Assembly: GCF_014334325.1 (NCBI RefSeq)
Contig: NZ_JACSET010000003.1
Span: 186,001 to 250,000, forward strand
DNA: 64,000 nucleotides
Reading direction: 5' to 3'
Origin: Treponema sp. Marseille-Q4130
GTDB taxonomy: Bacteria; Spirochaetota; Spirochaetia; Treponematales; Treponemataceae
Below are positions 57,037-64,000 of this stretch, piece by piece. A model generated the notes under the pieces. That model made no database searches, was not told the DNA's origin, and saw only the letters and a program-made list of their open reading frames with translations. Position 1 is the first letter of the stretch; each line of letters opens with the position of its first letter. The position numbers were made by a program, and so were the translations under genes.

Positions 57037-58359
57037 ATGAAAAAATTGTTGGCAGCCGCTTTGGCTGTATTCTGTCTGGTCGGCTCGATGTCGTTCGCAC
57101 TCGGGACCGGCGATTCGGCCGAGGGAAAAAATATCGAGATGACCTTTTTCTTTCCGGTCAATGTCGGCGGAGCCGTTACGAAATTCGTCGATAAAATTTG
57201 CAACGATTGGAACGAACTGCATCCCGAAGCGATCGTAAAACCCGTCTATACCGGCAACTACGACGATACCGTCGTGAAAATTCAAACTGCTGTGCAGGGC
57301 AAAAATCCTCCCGATCTGTTTATCAGCCTTGCAACGCAGCGCTATTCTATGTGGGTACAAAATGCCGTTATCGCTCTCGACGATTTGATCGCTGCCGACG
57401 GAGCGGCGGGCAAAGCGTATATTGACGATTTCCTTTCCGGATTTATGGAAGACTCCTACGTCGAAGGAAAAATCGTGAGTATCCCGTTTCAGCGGAGTAC
57501 CGAAATCATGTTCTACAACAAGGATGCATTTAAAGAAGTCGGACTCGATCCTGAAAAGCCGCCGAAGACGTGGACGGAACTGGCGAACTATGCGCAAAAA
57601 TTAACAAAAGTCGGAAGCGACGGACAGGTTGCACGCTACGGAGTCGGCATTGCGCTCAACAGCGGCAGCGCACAGTGGCAATTTACGGGATTCTGTTTGC
57701 AGAATTCGAAAGACGGAGCAAACCTCATGAGCGCAGACGGTAAACACGCTCTGTTCGATACTCCGGAAAATGTCGAAGCGCTGCAGTTCTGGTGCGATCT
57801 GCAAAATAAATATAAATGCATGCAGTCTGGTATTGTTCAGTGGACGGATTTGCCGGGACAATTTTTGAGCGGCAAAGTCGCGATGATTTATCATACGACG
57901 GGAAATCTCGGAAACATCAGCAAAAATGCGACGTTCAATTACGGAGTTTGCTTCCTTCCGGGTAACAAGCGTCAAGCAGCTCCTACGGGCGGCGGAAATT
58001 TTTATATTTCAAAGGGTATTTCAAAAGAGCGCCAAAAAGCCGCATGGGAATTTATTAAATTCGCAACGGCTCCCGAACGCGCGGCTCAGTGGAGCGTCGA
58101 CACGGGATATGTCGTAACGAGAAAATCTGCGCTCAATACGCAGCAGATAAAAGATTACTATGCGAAACTTCCGCAAGCGCGCGTTGCATACGATCAGATT
58201 CCCATCAGTAAACCGGAACTGACTACATATAACTCGACGAAATCGTGGAGAATTCTTAACGATGCGATTCAAAGCGCAATCACCGGAGAAAAGACGCCGG
58301 CAAAAGCGCTCGCCGATGCGCAGAAAGACGCCGATGCCGATCTGAAGCGGTTTTGGTAA
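57037..58359 (+). CDS. Carbohydrate ABC transporter substrate-binding protein (UgpB-like)
   Basis: 440 residues with signal peptide MKKLLAAALAVFCLVGSMSFA. Family 1 solute-binding protein: VKIQTAVQGKNPPDLFISLA, IPFQRSTEIMFYNKDAFKEVG, GQFLSGKVAMIYHTTGNLG and PTGGGNFYISKGISKERQKAAWEFIKF. Closest in character to glycerol-3-phosphate or oligosaccharide binders. ATG 57037 follows GCAGGAGG. A long hairpin follows the gene, probably stabilising its mRNA relative to the permeases. Confidence 0.92.
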   Translation: MKKLLAAALAVFCLVGSMSFALGTGDSAEGKNIEMTFFFPVNVGGAVTKFVDKICNDWNELHPEAIVKPVYTGNYDDTVVKIQTAVQGKNPPDLFISLATQRYSMWVQNAVIALDDLIAADGAAGKAYIDDFLSGFMEDSYVEGKIVSIPFQRSTEIMFYNKDAFKEVGLDPEKPPKTWTELANYAQKLTKVGSDGQVARYGVGIALNSGSAQWQFTGFCLQNSKDGANLMSADGKHALFDTPENVEALQFWCDLQNKYKCMQSGIVQWTDLPGQFLSGKVAMIYHTTGNLGNISKNATFNYGVCFLPGNKRQAAPTGGGNFYISKGISKERQKAAWEFIKFATAPERAAQWSVDTGYVVTRKSALNTQQIKDYYAKLPQARVAYDQIPISKPELTTYNSTKSWRILNDAIQSAITGEKTPAKALADAQKDADADLKRFW

Positions 58360-58382
58360 ACGGCTGGAATTATAAAATGTGC

Positions 58383-58427
58383 GGGGCTGTCCTTGCTGAA
58401 GTTTTGAATAACTCTCGGGACAGCCCC
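58383..58427 (+). terminator. Intra-operon hairpin
   Basis: GGGGCTGTCC / GGACAGCCCC, a perfect 10-bp stem with a 25-base loop, between the binding-protein and permease genes. There is no T run directly after it; likely a partial terminator or RNA-protecting hairpin that lowers permease expression. Confidence 0.6.
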
Positions 58428-58445
58428 TTGTTGTAGGGAATAACT

Positions 58446-59345
58446 ATGGAATTGCAAAAAAGAAAATACAGACGGATGAACGATGCGGTAAAAGGCTGGC
58501 TCATGCTTGCTCCGACGTTGTTCTTTATGTTTATATTTACCGTCTGGCCCATACTGAAAAGCGCCTATCTCGGATTGACGGCGTTCGAAATCGGTATGCC
58601 GAAGCCGCAGTTTATCGGACTGCATAATTATATCGAATTCGCGAAGAGCGAACTGTTTTGGAAAGTCATGCGCAATACGCTGTACTTTTCCGTGTTGACC
58701 GTTGTGCCGGCTTTTATCATCGGACTTATGCTTGCCATGCTTGTCAATAAAAAGAATATGAAATTTATCGGCTTTTTTCGTACGTCGTTTTTTTATCCCG
58801 TCGTTATGCCGATGATAGCGATTGCGAGTATTTGGCTTTTCATCTATATGCCCGAAACGGGAATGTTCGATCAACTGCTTACCGGAATCGGTTTGAAACC
58901 GCTCGGCGTTCTCTCCGATAAAAAAACGGTACTGCCGGCAATGGCTTTTATGTACGTATGGCGTGAAGCCGGGTATCTGATGATATTTTTTCTTTCCGGT
59001 TTGCAAAATCTCGATAAAGAATTATATGAAGCGGCGATACTTGACGGTTCGCCTGCATTCTATACGTTCAGAAAGATTACGCTGCCGCTGCTTGCACCGA
59101 CAACCTTGTTTGTCACGATCACCGCGTTGACCGACAGTTTGAAGCTCGTCGATCACGTTGTTATTATGACGGAAGGCGCGCCGAACAATGCGAGTACATT
59201 GCTGCTCTATTATATTTATCAGCAAGGATTTATTTTCTTCGACCAGGCAAAAGCGTCCGCGCTTACCGTCATCATGCTGGTGATAATGCTGATTATATCT
59301 ATGGGACAATTTGTTAACAGCGACAAACGCATTTATTATAATTGA
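58446..59345 (+). CDS. Carbohydrate ABC transporter permease (UgpA/MalF type)
   Basis: 299 residues, six membrane helices, starting KGWLMLAPTLFFMFIFTVWP. The EAA motif is LYEAAILDGSPAFYTFRKITLPLL. It pairs with the next permease. Its stop overlaps the possible early start of the next frame. Confidence 0.92.
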   Translation: MELQKRKYRRMNDAVKGWLMLAPTLFFMFIFTVWPILKSAYLGLTAFEIGMPKPQFIGLHNYIEFAKSELFWKVMRNTLYFSVLTVVPAFIIGLMLAMLVNKKNMKFIGFFRTSFFYPVVMPMIAIASIWLFIYMPETGMFDQLLTGIGLKPLGVLSDKKTVLPAMAFMYVWREAGYLMIFFLSGLQNLDKELYEAAILDGSPAFYTFRKITLPLLAPTTLFVTITALTDSLKLVDHVVIMTEGAPNNASTLLLYYIYQQGFIFFDQAKASALTVIMLVIMLIISMGQFVNSDKRIYYN

Positions 59346-59362
59346 AAAGGTTTGAGGAATAT

Positions 59363-60181
59363 ATGCATAACGAAGAAAAAGTAAAAACCGTTTATTATGT
59401 TATTTGCGCCGTTATGGCCGTCTTTTTTCTCGTTCCGTTCGTGTGGATGGTGCTGACCGCTTTTACGAAAGCGACATTCGTAATGAAAATTTTTCCGCAC
59501 AGCGATTGGACGCTTGCAAACATTGCATACGTATGGAAGCAAGTACCGTTCCCGACGTATTATAAAAATACGATAACGATTGTTGTCTGCACATACCTCA
59601 TTCAATTTATTACGATCACATTTGCAGCGTATGCGCTTGCGTGCTTAAAATTTAAAGGTAAAAGATTCGTTTTTCTTATTATCTTTATTCAAATGATTAT
59701 CCCGAACGATATTTTGATCATGCCGAACTTTATGACCGTTTCGGATTTGCATTTGGGCGATACGAAACTCGCAATCATGATTCCCTTTCTCGGAAGCGCG
59801 ATGGGAACGTTTTTACTTCGTCAGCATTTTAAAACGATACCTTCGGCGTTGAGCGACGCTGCGACGATCGACGGATGCAATACGCTGCAGATAATCCGGC
59901 ACGTTTATATTCCGAATGCGCGGACGGCGTATATTTCGTTCGGACTGATTTCGGTCAGTTATCATTGGAATAATTTTTTGTGGCCGCTCATCGTTACGAA
60001 TTCGGTCGAAAACAGAACGCTTACCGTCGGGCTCGCGCTGTTCGCAAAAAGTAAAGAAGCTGTATTGCAGTGGACAAACGTATGCGCCGCGACGTTTATC
60101 ATAAGCATACCGCTCGTAGTTTTGTTCTTTGTTTTCCAGAAAAAATTTATTGAAAGCTTCGTTGCTTCGGGAATAAAATAA
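59363..60181 (+). CDS. Carbohydrate ABC transporter permease (UgpE/MalG type)
   Basis: 272 residues from ATG 59363 (TTGAGGAATAT upstream), six helices, EAA motif ALSDAATIDGCNTLQIIRHVYIPN. No ATPase gene lies in the locus, so a shared MsmK/UgpC-type ATPase encoded elsewhere is expected. Stop and next start overlap by one base (TAATG). Confidence 0.92.
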   Translation: MHNEEKVKTVYYVICAVMAVFFLVPFVWMVLTAFTKATFVMKIFPHSDWTLANIAYVWKQVPFPTYYKNTITIVVCTYLIQFITITFAAYALACLKFKGKRFVFLIIFIQMIIPNDILIMPNFMTVSDLHLGDTKLAIMIPFLGSAMGTFLLRQHFKTIPSALSDAATIDGCNTLQIIRHVYIPNARTAYISFGLISVSYHWNNFLWPLIVTNSVENRTLTVGLALFAKSKEAVLQWTNVCAATFIISIPLVVLFFVFQKKFIESFVASGIK

Positions 60182-60882
60182 TGGCAAAAAGAAACGTACT
60201 TCATTTTACAGGCATCGGTTCGGCATTCAATGCGTCGTTCGGAAACACAAATGCTTATTTTATAGACGGTACGACGCTTTTCATGTTCGACTGCGGCGAA
60301 AGCGTATACGCCCGTATGCTGAAGCTTTTGCAATCAAAGCGTATTCGACGGGTGATAATAATAATTACGCATCTTCACAGCGATCATATCGGGAGCTTGG
60401 GAACGATCCTTTCGTTTTGCAGTCACGTGGTGCCGAAGCCGGTGGACATATTTTATCCGACGCGGGCGATAGAGCGATTTTTAAAATGTATCGGCATAAG
60501 CGGCGATAAGTATACGCATCATCTTTCGGTACCGGAAGATTGGAACTTGTCCATCACCCCTTACCGCGTCGTTCATTCCGATATGATTGCGTGCTTCGGT
60601 TACGAAGTTTCGTTTAAAGGCGCGAGCTTTTATTACAGCGGTGACGCGCACGATATTCCCGATCCCGTGCTCAAAAAATTTCTCGATAATAAAATCGATC
60701 TTTTGTTTCACGAAGCGACGATCGATACCGCCGCGGCGGGGCATTGCAGCTATACGACGCTCGAACGGAAAATCCCCGTGTCGGAACGGAAACGCGTGTA
60801 TTGTATGCATCTCGGAAGCGAAAAGCTTGCCGCGCTTTTGATAAAAAAGGGCTTTCAAATTCCGAAAATCGAAGTGCCGTAA
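60181..60882 (+). CDS. Metallo-beta-lactamase-fold hydrolase (RNase Z/phosphodiesterase-like)
   Basis: 233 residues. ITHLHSDHIGSLG is the HxHxDH metal motif; YYSGDAHD and a late MHLGS give the further Asp and His ligands. The fold resembles RNase Z and PhnP-like phosphodiesterases. Coupling to the transport operon by a one-base overlap suggests it acts on the imported compound, for example a phosphodiester or lactone form of a sugar; that is inference. Confidence 0.85.
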   Translation: MAKRNVLHFTGIGSAFNASFGNTNAYFIDGTTLFMFDCGESVYARMLKLLQSKRIRRVIIIITHLHSDHIGSLGTILSFCSHVVPKPVDIFYPTRAIERFLKCIGISGDKYTHHLSVPEDWNLSITPYRVVHSDMIACFGYEVSFKGASFYYSGDAHDIPDPVLKKFLDNKIDLLFHEATIDTAAAGHCSYTTLERKIPVSERKRVYCMHLGSEKLAALLIKKGFQIPKIEVP

Positions 60883-60902
60883 TTTACGGAAACGTTCCTT
60901 AA

Positions 60903-61036
60903 AATTGCACAGCGAGTAAATCTTCGGATTTAGGAGCCGTGCAATTCGTGCGCGCAAGCGCACACGTACATCCGCGAGTTTTCGAAAGAAAACTCGAAAT
61001 TAAATTGAACGGCGCCATTTCACAAGTTCAATTTAA
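60903..61036 (+). repeat. Four-hairpin structured repeat, copy R2
   Basis: AATTGCAC/GTGCAATT outer stem with an inner AAATC-TTCG-GATTT (a C(UUCG)G tetraloop hairpin, 60918-60931), then GTGCGC-GCAA-GCGCAC (60948-60963), CGAGTTTTC-GAAA-GAAAACTCG, and TTAAATTGAAC/GTTCAATTTAA. Lies after the hydrolase gene; the whole 500-bp gap to 61386 is repeat copies plus a promoter. Confidence 0.85.
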
Positions 61037-61048
61037 ACCGTTCCTTAA

Positions 61049-61183
61049 AATTCAACAGTCGAACAAAATATCAATTTTGGAGAATGTTGAATTCGTGCGC
61101 GGAAGCGCACACGTACATCCGCGAGTTTTCGGAAGAAAACTCGAAATTAAATTGAACGGCGCTATCTCAGACGTTCAATTTAA
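61049..61183 (+). repeat. Four-hairpin structured repeat, copy R3
   Basis: AATTCAACA/TGTTGAATT outer stem as in R1, then GTGCGC-GGAA-GCGCAC (61095-61110), CGAGTTTTC-GGAA-GAAAACTCG and TTAAATTGAACG/CGTTCAATTTAA. Confidence 0.85.
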
Positions 61184-61194
61184 ACCTTCCTTAA

Positions 61195-61255
61195 AATTAT
61201 ACAGCGAGTAAATCTTCGGATTTAGGAGCTGGGCAATTCGTGCGCGAGAGCGCAC
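61195..61255 (+). repeat. Structured repeat, partial copy R4
   Basis: Keeps the AAATC-TTCG-GATTT hairpin (61210-61223) and GTGCGC-GAGA-GCGCAC (61240-61255), then stops before the third and fourth stems. Confidence 0.75.
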
Positions 61256-61347
61256 CGTTTGTCCGATTTTCTCTCTCGGTATAAAAAAAGTAAAAACGGC
61301 GGTAACTTTCAGCTATAGCGGATTGTATCGCTAGCTGTCGCCGGGCG

Positions 61348-61377
61348 TTGACGCGCGCCGGAGGAGAGGCGTATACT
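61348..61377 (+). promoter_or_regulatory. Probable leaderless promoter of the MmcQ/YjbR gene
   Basis: TTGACG (61348-61353), 18-base spacer, TATACT (61372-61377), eight bases before ATG 61386. No ribosome site fits between. Confidence 0.55.
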
Positions 61378-61385
61378 GACTTTGC

Positions 61386-62102
61386 ATGACGATCGAAGAA
61401 GAAATCTTTGCGCGCTCGATACCCGATTTTTCAAAACTTGTGAAATTCGGTTTTATTAAAAACGGCTCGAAGTATTCGTTTTCCGGAAAATTTTTAAACG
61501 GCGATTTTACGGCCGACGTCGTTGTCACAGGCGGCGGGGATGTCAGCGCTTCGGTATTCGACGTACAGGCGGGCGAACGCTATCTTCCGCTCAGGGCGAA
61601 AAGCCGGCAAAGTGCGTTCGTAAACGAAGTGCGCGAAAGTTACCGAGCGTTTTTGAGGGAAATTAAAAACGCGTGCTTTATGCCGCAGCCGTTTTTGACG
61701 GATCAGGCGAACCGGATCGCGCGCGAAGCGGAAAAGCTTTTCGGTGATAAAATCGATTTTCCGTTTTCGACCGCTCCCGACTACGGCGTATTCAGAAATC
61801 CCGAAAACCGCAAATGGTACGGAATCATTATGAATATACCGAAAAGCAAAATCGAAAAGTCGGGGCGCGCTGCCTCTCTTTCGGCAGACGCTGCGATCGT
61901 CGAAATAATCAACGTAAAAATCGATCCTGAAAAAAGTATCGAGCTGAAAAAGCGGCGCGGTTTTTACGATGCGTATCACATGAGCAAAAAAAATTGGATA
62001 ACGATTGCGCTCGCCGGCAGCGTTTCCGACGGCCTTATCTTCGATTTATTAAAAAAGAGCCGTGCGCTCGTGTCGCCCCGCCCTTGTCGTACGCGCTCAT
62101 AA
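61386..62102 (+). CDS. MmcQ/YjbR family protein
   Basis: 238 residues in two parts. The N-terminal part (1-90; RSIPDFSKLVKFGFIKNGSKY, ADVVVTGGGDVSASVFD) is followed by a C-terminal MmcQ/YjbR domain (about 120-225; PDYGVFRNPENRKWYGIIMNI and KKNWITIALAGS). The double-wing DNA-binding-like fold is known but the function is not. The two-part form is common in spirochaetes and clostridia. Confidence 0.85.
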   Translation: MTIEEEIFARSIPDFSKLVKFGFIKNGSKYSFSGKFLNGDFTADVVVTGGGDVSASVFDVQAGERYLPLRAKSRQSAFVNEVRESYRAFLREIKNACFMPQPFLTDQANRIAREAEKLFGDKIDFPFSTAPDYGVFRNPENRKWYGIIMNIPKSKIEKSGRAASLSADAAIVEIINVKIDPEKSIELKKRRGFYDAYHMSKKNWITIALAGSVSDGLIFDLLKKSRALVSPRPCRTRS

Positions 62103-62113
62103 ATACGTATATT
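62084..62113 (+). promoter_or_regulatory. Possible promoter of the thioredoxin-reductase-like gene
   Basis: TTGTCG (62084-62089), 18-base spacer, TATATT (62108-62113), six bases before ATG 62120; another leaderless-type arrangement. It overlaps the end of the preceding gene. Confidence 0.35.
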
Positions 62114-62119
62114 TAAAGC

Positions 62120-62986
62120 ATGGAACGATACGACATCGCGATAATCGGGACGGGGCCGGCAGGTTTGTCCGCCGCGCTCACCGCAAAAATTCGCAATAAA
62201 AATTTCGTACTTTTGGGCAGCAAGCGTTTAAGCGAAAAAATCGAAAAAGCGCATACGGTACAAAATTATCTCGGTTTGCCGAATATTACCGGAAGCGATA
62301 TGCAAAAGGCGTTTTATGCCCATCTCGATGCGATGGGGATCGAGATTACGGAAGCTCGCGTGCAGGCGGTATATCCGATGGGCACTTATTTCGGCTTACA
62401 GACGTCGATCGGTATGCTCGAAGCGGATGCCCTTATTTTGGCGACGGGCGTCGTCGCAGCAAAACCCTATCCGGGAGAGGAGCGCTTTCTCGGCAAAGGC
62501 GTAAGCTACTGTGCCACCTGCGATGCGCCGCTGTATAAAAATAAAACAGTTGCCGTCATCGCGTTCGGCACGAATGAAGAGAGCGAAGCGAATTTCCTCG
62601 CCGACCTTGCGGCGAAAACGTATTATGTTCCGATGTACAAAGGAGATGTGCGCGTGTCGGATAAAATCGAAATCGTGCGCGAAGTGCCGAAATCGATTGA
62701 AGGCGATACCTCCGTGCAAGCGTTGGTAACCGACGCGGGAAAGATCCGCACGGACGGCGTCTTTATTTTGCGCGAAGCGATTTCTCCGAGCCGGCTCGTA
62801 TCGGGCATCGAAGTCGACAACAACCACGTGCGCGTAAACCGCCGCATGGAAACGAGCGTCGCCGACTGCTTTGCGTGCGGCGATCTTGTCGGTCCGCCGT
62901 ATCAGTACAGCAAGTCGGCGGGCGAGGGGACGATCGCAGCTCTTTCTGCGGTAAGCTATCTCGATGCGAAAAAAAGGGGCGCGTAA
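62120..62986 (+). CDS. Thioredoxin-reductase-like flavoprotein lacking NADPH motifs
   Basis: 288 residues. FAD site IIGTGPAGLSAALTA at the N-terminus, redox pair SYCATCDAP (Cys-Ala-Thr-Cys) near residue 135, and ADCFACGDLVGPPYQ at the second FAD contact. Where TrxB has the NADPH Rossmann motif GGGDSA the sequence reads AFGTNEESEANFL, and the HRRxxxR phosphate-binding stretch is replaced by YVPMYKGDVR. This resembles the divergent or ferredoxin-dependent flavin thioredoxin reductases. No thioredoxin gene is adjacent. Confidence 0.85.
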   Translation: MERYDIAIIGTGPAGLSAALTAKIRNKNFVLLGSKRLSEKIEKAHTVQNYLGLPNITGSDMQKAFYAHLDAMGIEITEARVQAVYPMGTYFGLQTSIGMLEADALILATGVVAAKPYPGEERFLGKGVSYCATCDAPLYKNKTVAVIAFGTNEESEANFLADLAAKTYYVPMYKGDVRVSDKIEIVREVPKSIEGDTSVQALVTDAGKIRTDGVFILREAISPSRLVSGIEVDNNHVRVNRRMETSVADCFACGDLVGPPYQYSKSAGEGTIAALSAVSYLDAKKRGA

Positions 62987-63088
62987 ATCGTACTGTTTTT
63001 CGACGCGGATTTCGATATATATCGGCTGTTCGGGAAAATGAAATTAAAAAATATTTTTAATTACAGAGAGGCGATATGACCTCTGCGA

Positions 63089-64000
63089 CTATTCGGTACG
63101 GGACGTGAACGGGGACGATATTCCGCTCGATTCCCGCACGATCATCGACGGTGCGTACACGGTGCCCGTTTGCACATCTTTTTTCGAGATGATGTCGAGG
63201 AGTTTTTCCGCAGCGGTTTCTCCGATCCGGGATGCGTTTTGCGAAACTGTCGTCAACGCGACTTTGCACAGTTTTGCGAGCTTTATGTCGTCGTAACCGA
63301 TGACGGAAACCTGTTCGGGGATCCGTATGCCGCTTTCGATCAGTTTGTGCAGCGCTCCGATCGCAACGTTGTCGTTCGTGATAAAGAGCGCGGTTTTTAC
63401 CGTATCGATGCGATTCTTTTTTATTAAAATCGGAACGAGATTTTCTCCGTTTTCAAATGTACTTATGTGTTCATAACGGACGGCGCGCTTCGATTTCAGC
63501 GCGGCAAGGCAGCCGTTTACTCTGTCCGTAATCGTTTGGTGTTCGAAGCCCGATACGACGATGTACTGCTTTACGCCGAGTGTGTTCATGTATTCGCCTG
63601 CGAGTGCGCCTCCTGCAAAATTGTCGGATGCGACGTAGGGGCATCGGTGCGAATCCGGGATGCAGTTGAATACGACGAGCGGTATCTTCGCTTTTAACAG
63701 CATATTGATGCTTTTGCTCGAACTCGAAAGCGGGGCGAGCAGCACGCCGTCCGCACGTTTGCTTATGAGCGAGCGTATCTGCGCGCTCTCTTTTTCGGCG
63801 ATCCATTGTGACGAATGGATTTCGAGCGAATATCCGTGTGCGGAAAGTACGCGGTCGACTCCTTCGAGAATTTCGACGAAAAAGAAATTCGCCATTTCGT
63901 TGATGACGATGCCCACGGTTTTTGTCGGCGTACCGCTGAGGTTTTGTGCGATCGTACTCGGCACGTAATTTTTTTTGCGGATGACGCGCTGTACTTTTTC
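63089..64000 (-). CDS. LacI-family transcriptional regulator, C-terminal part (cut by window edge)
   Basis: About 303 residues are visible; the frame is open to the right edge, so the first 30 or so residues of the DNA-binding domain are missing. The end of that domain (VQRVIRKKNYVPSTIAQNLSG) and the ligand core (VGIVINEMANFFFVEILEGV, ADGVLLAPLSS, ISVIGYDDIKLA-type end) are clear. It probably controls a sugar operon outside the window. Converges with the thioredoxin-reductase-like gene across a 102-bp spacer in which I see no strong terminator. Confidence 0.9.
   Translation of the reverse strand, partial: EKVQRVIRKKNYVPSTIAQNLSGTPTKTVGIVINEMANFFFVEILEGVDRVLSAHGYSLEIHSSQWIAEKESAQIRSLISKRADGVLLAPLSSSSKSINMLLKAKIPLVVFNCIPDSHRCPYVASDNFAGGALAGEYMNTLGVKQYIVVSGFEHQTITDRVNGCLAALKSKRAVRYEHISTFENGENLVPILIKKNRIDTVKTALFITNDNVAIGALHKLIESGIRIPEQVSVIGYDDIKLAKLCKVALTTVSQNASRIGETAAEKLLDIISKKDVQTGTVYAPSMIVRESSGISSPFTSRTE

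Noticed and set aside
60939-61211. 90-codon plus-strand frame between the hydrolase and MmcQ genes
   Set aside because: It is made of two translated copies of the hairpin repeat and has no other content; the similar frame at 17950-18198 is likewise mostly repeat.
1-64000. tRNA or rRNA genes and classical insertion sequences
   Set aside because: No rRNA-like stretch, cloverleaf with a TTCGAnTC arm or DDE transposase was noticed by eye; a tRNAscan-type search would be needed to exclude them fully.

Overview
The window looks like chromosome from a spirochaete of the genus Treponema, at mid GC (roughly 50%, as in the T. socranskii-like group). That assignment is an inference from protein character, the ABC-transporter-rich layout, CheX, and mostly AGGAG-type ribosome sites. 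No rRNA, tRNA, CRISPR array or complete insertion sequence was seen.

Region by region. 1-3.7 kb holds the C-terminal part of a type III restriction enzyme, a decayed small gene, a DUF3737 beta-helix protein and a half-size EamA transporter. 3.8-10.5 kb holds an M18 aminopeptidase, CheX, and a 1402-residue fusion of the carbamoyl-phosphate synthase large chain with a DapF-like domain that lacks the first catalytic cysteine. 10.5-18 kb holds a cytidylate-kinase-like protein with a histone-H1-like Lys/Ala tail, Ogt, a TM1410-type glycoside hydrolase lipoprotein, SlyX, an RluA-type pseudouridine synthase and a large secreted HELTH metallopeptidase.

18.2-40 kb is the centrepiece: an aryl-polyene (APE)-type biosynthetic operon on the minus strand. 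Read from its promoter end it runs ACP, ACP, membrane domain-AMP ligase fusion, dehydratase, glycosyltransferase, acyltransferase, thioesterase, LolA-like carrier and MMPL exporter, then (after a gap) DUF3261 lipoprotein, ketosynthase, dehydratase, ketoreductase and ketosynthase. This matches the gene order of proteobacterial APE clusters. It is broken between the exporter and the lipoprotein by about 8.6 kb of unrelated genes: an SsuABC/TauABC-type ABC transporter, a Crp/Fnr regulator, a bicupin, a methyltransferase, a second RND/MMPL protein, a HigBA module and a second antitoxin with a broken toxin. The exporter's C-terminus abuts the toxin remnant, and the detached downstream half has its own consensus promoter.

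40-52 kb holds a serine protease, a P1B-type ATPase with two small partners, a repeat-rich intergenic region, a SemiSWEET transporter, an iron(III)-type ABC operon with two ATPases for one double permease, and an Rpn/PD-(D/E)XK nuclease gene bracketed by 81-bp direct repeats. 52-61 kb is a carbohydrate uptake locus: a membrane AraC-type sensor, a LacI repressor fused to a cytoplasmic solute-binding domain, a binding protein, two permeases and a metallo-beta-lactamase-fold enzyme. There is no ATPase in the locus. 61-64 kb holds an MmcQ/YjbR protein, a thioredoxin-reductase-like protein without the NADPH motifs, and the C-terminal part of another LacI regulator.

Several repeat families are interspersed. 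The most striking is a modular four-hairpin element of about 135 bp (18.1 kb and 60.9-61.3 kb). Its second hairpin ends in a GNRA tetraloop in every copy even though the loop sequence varies.
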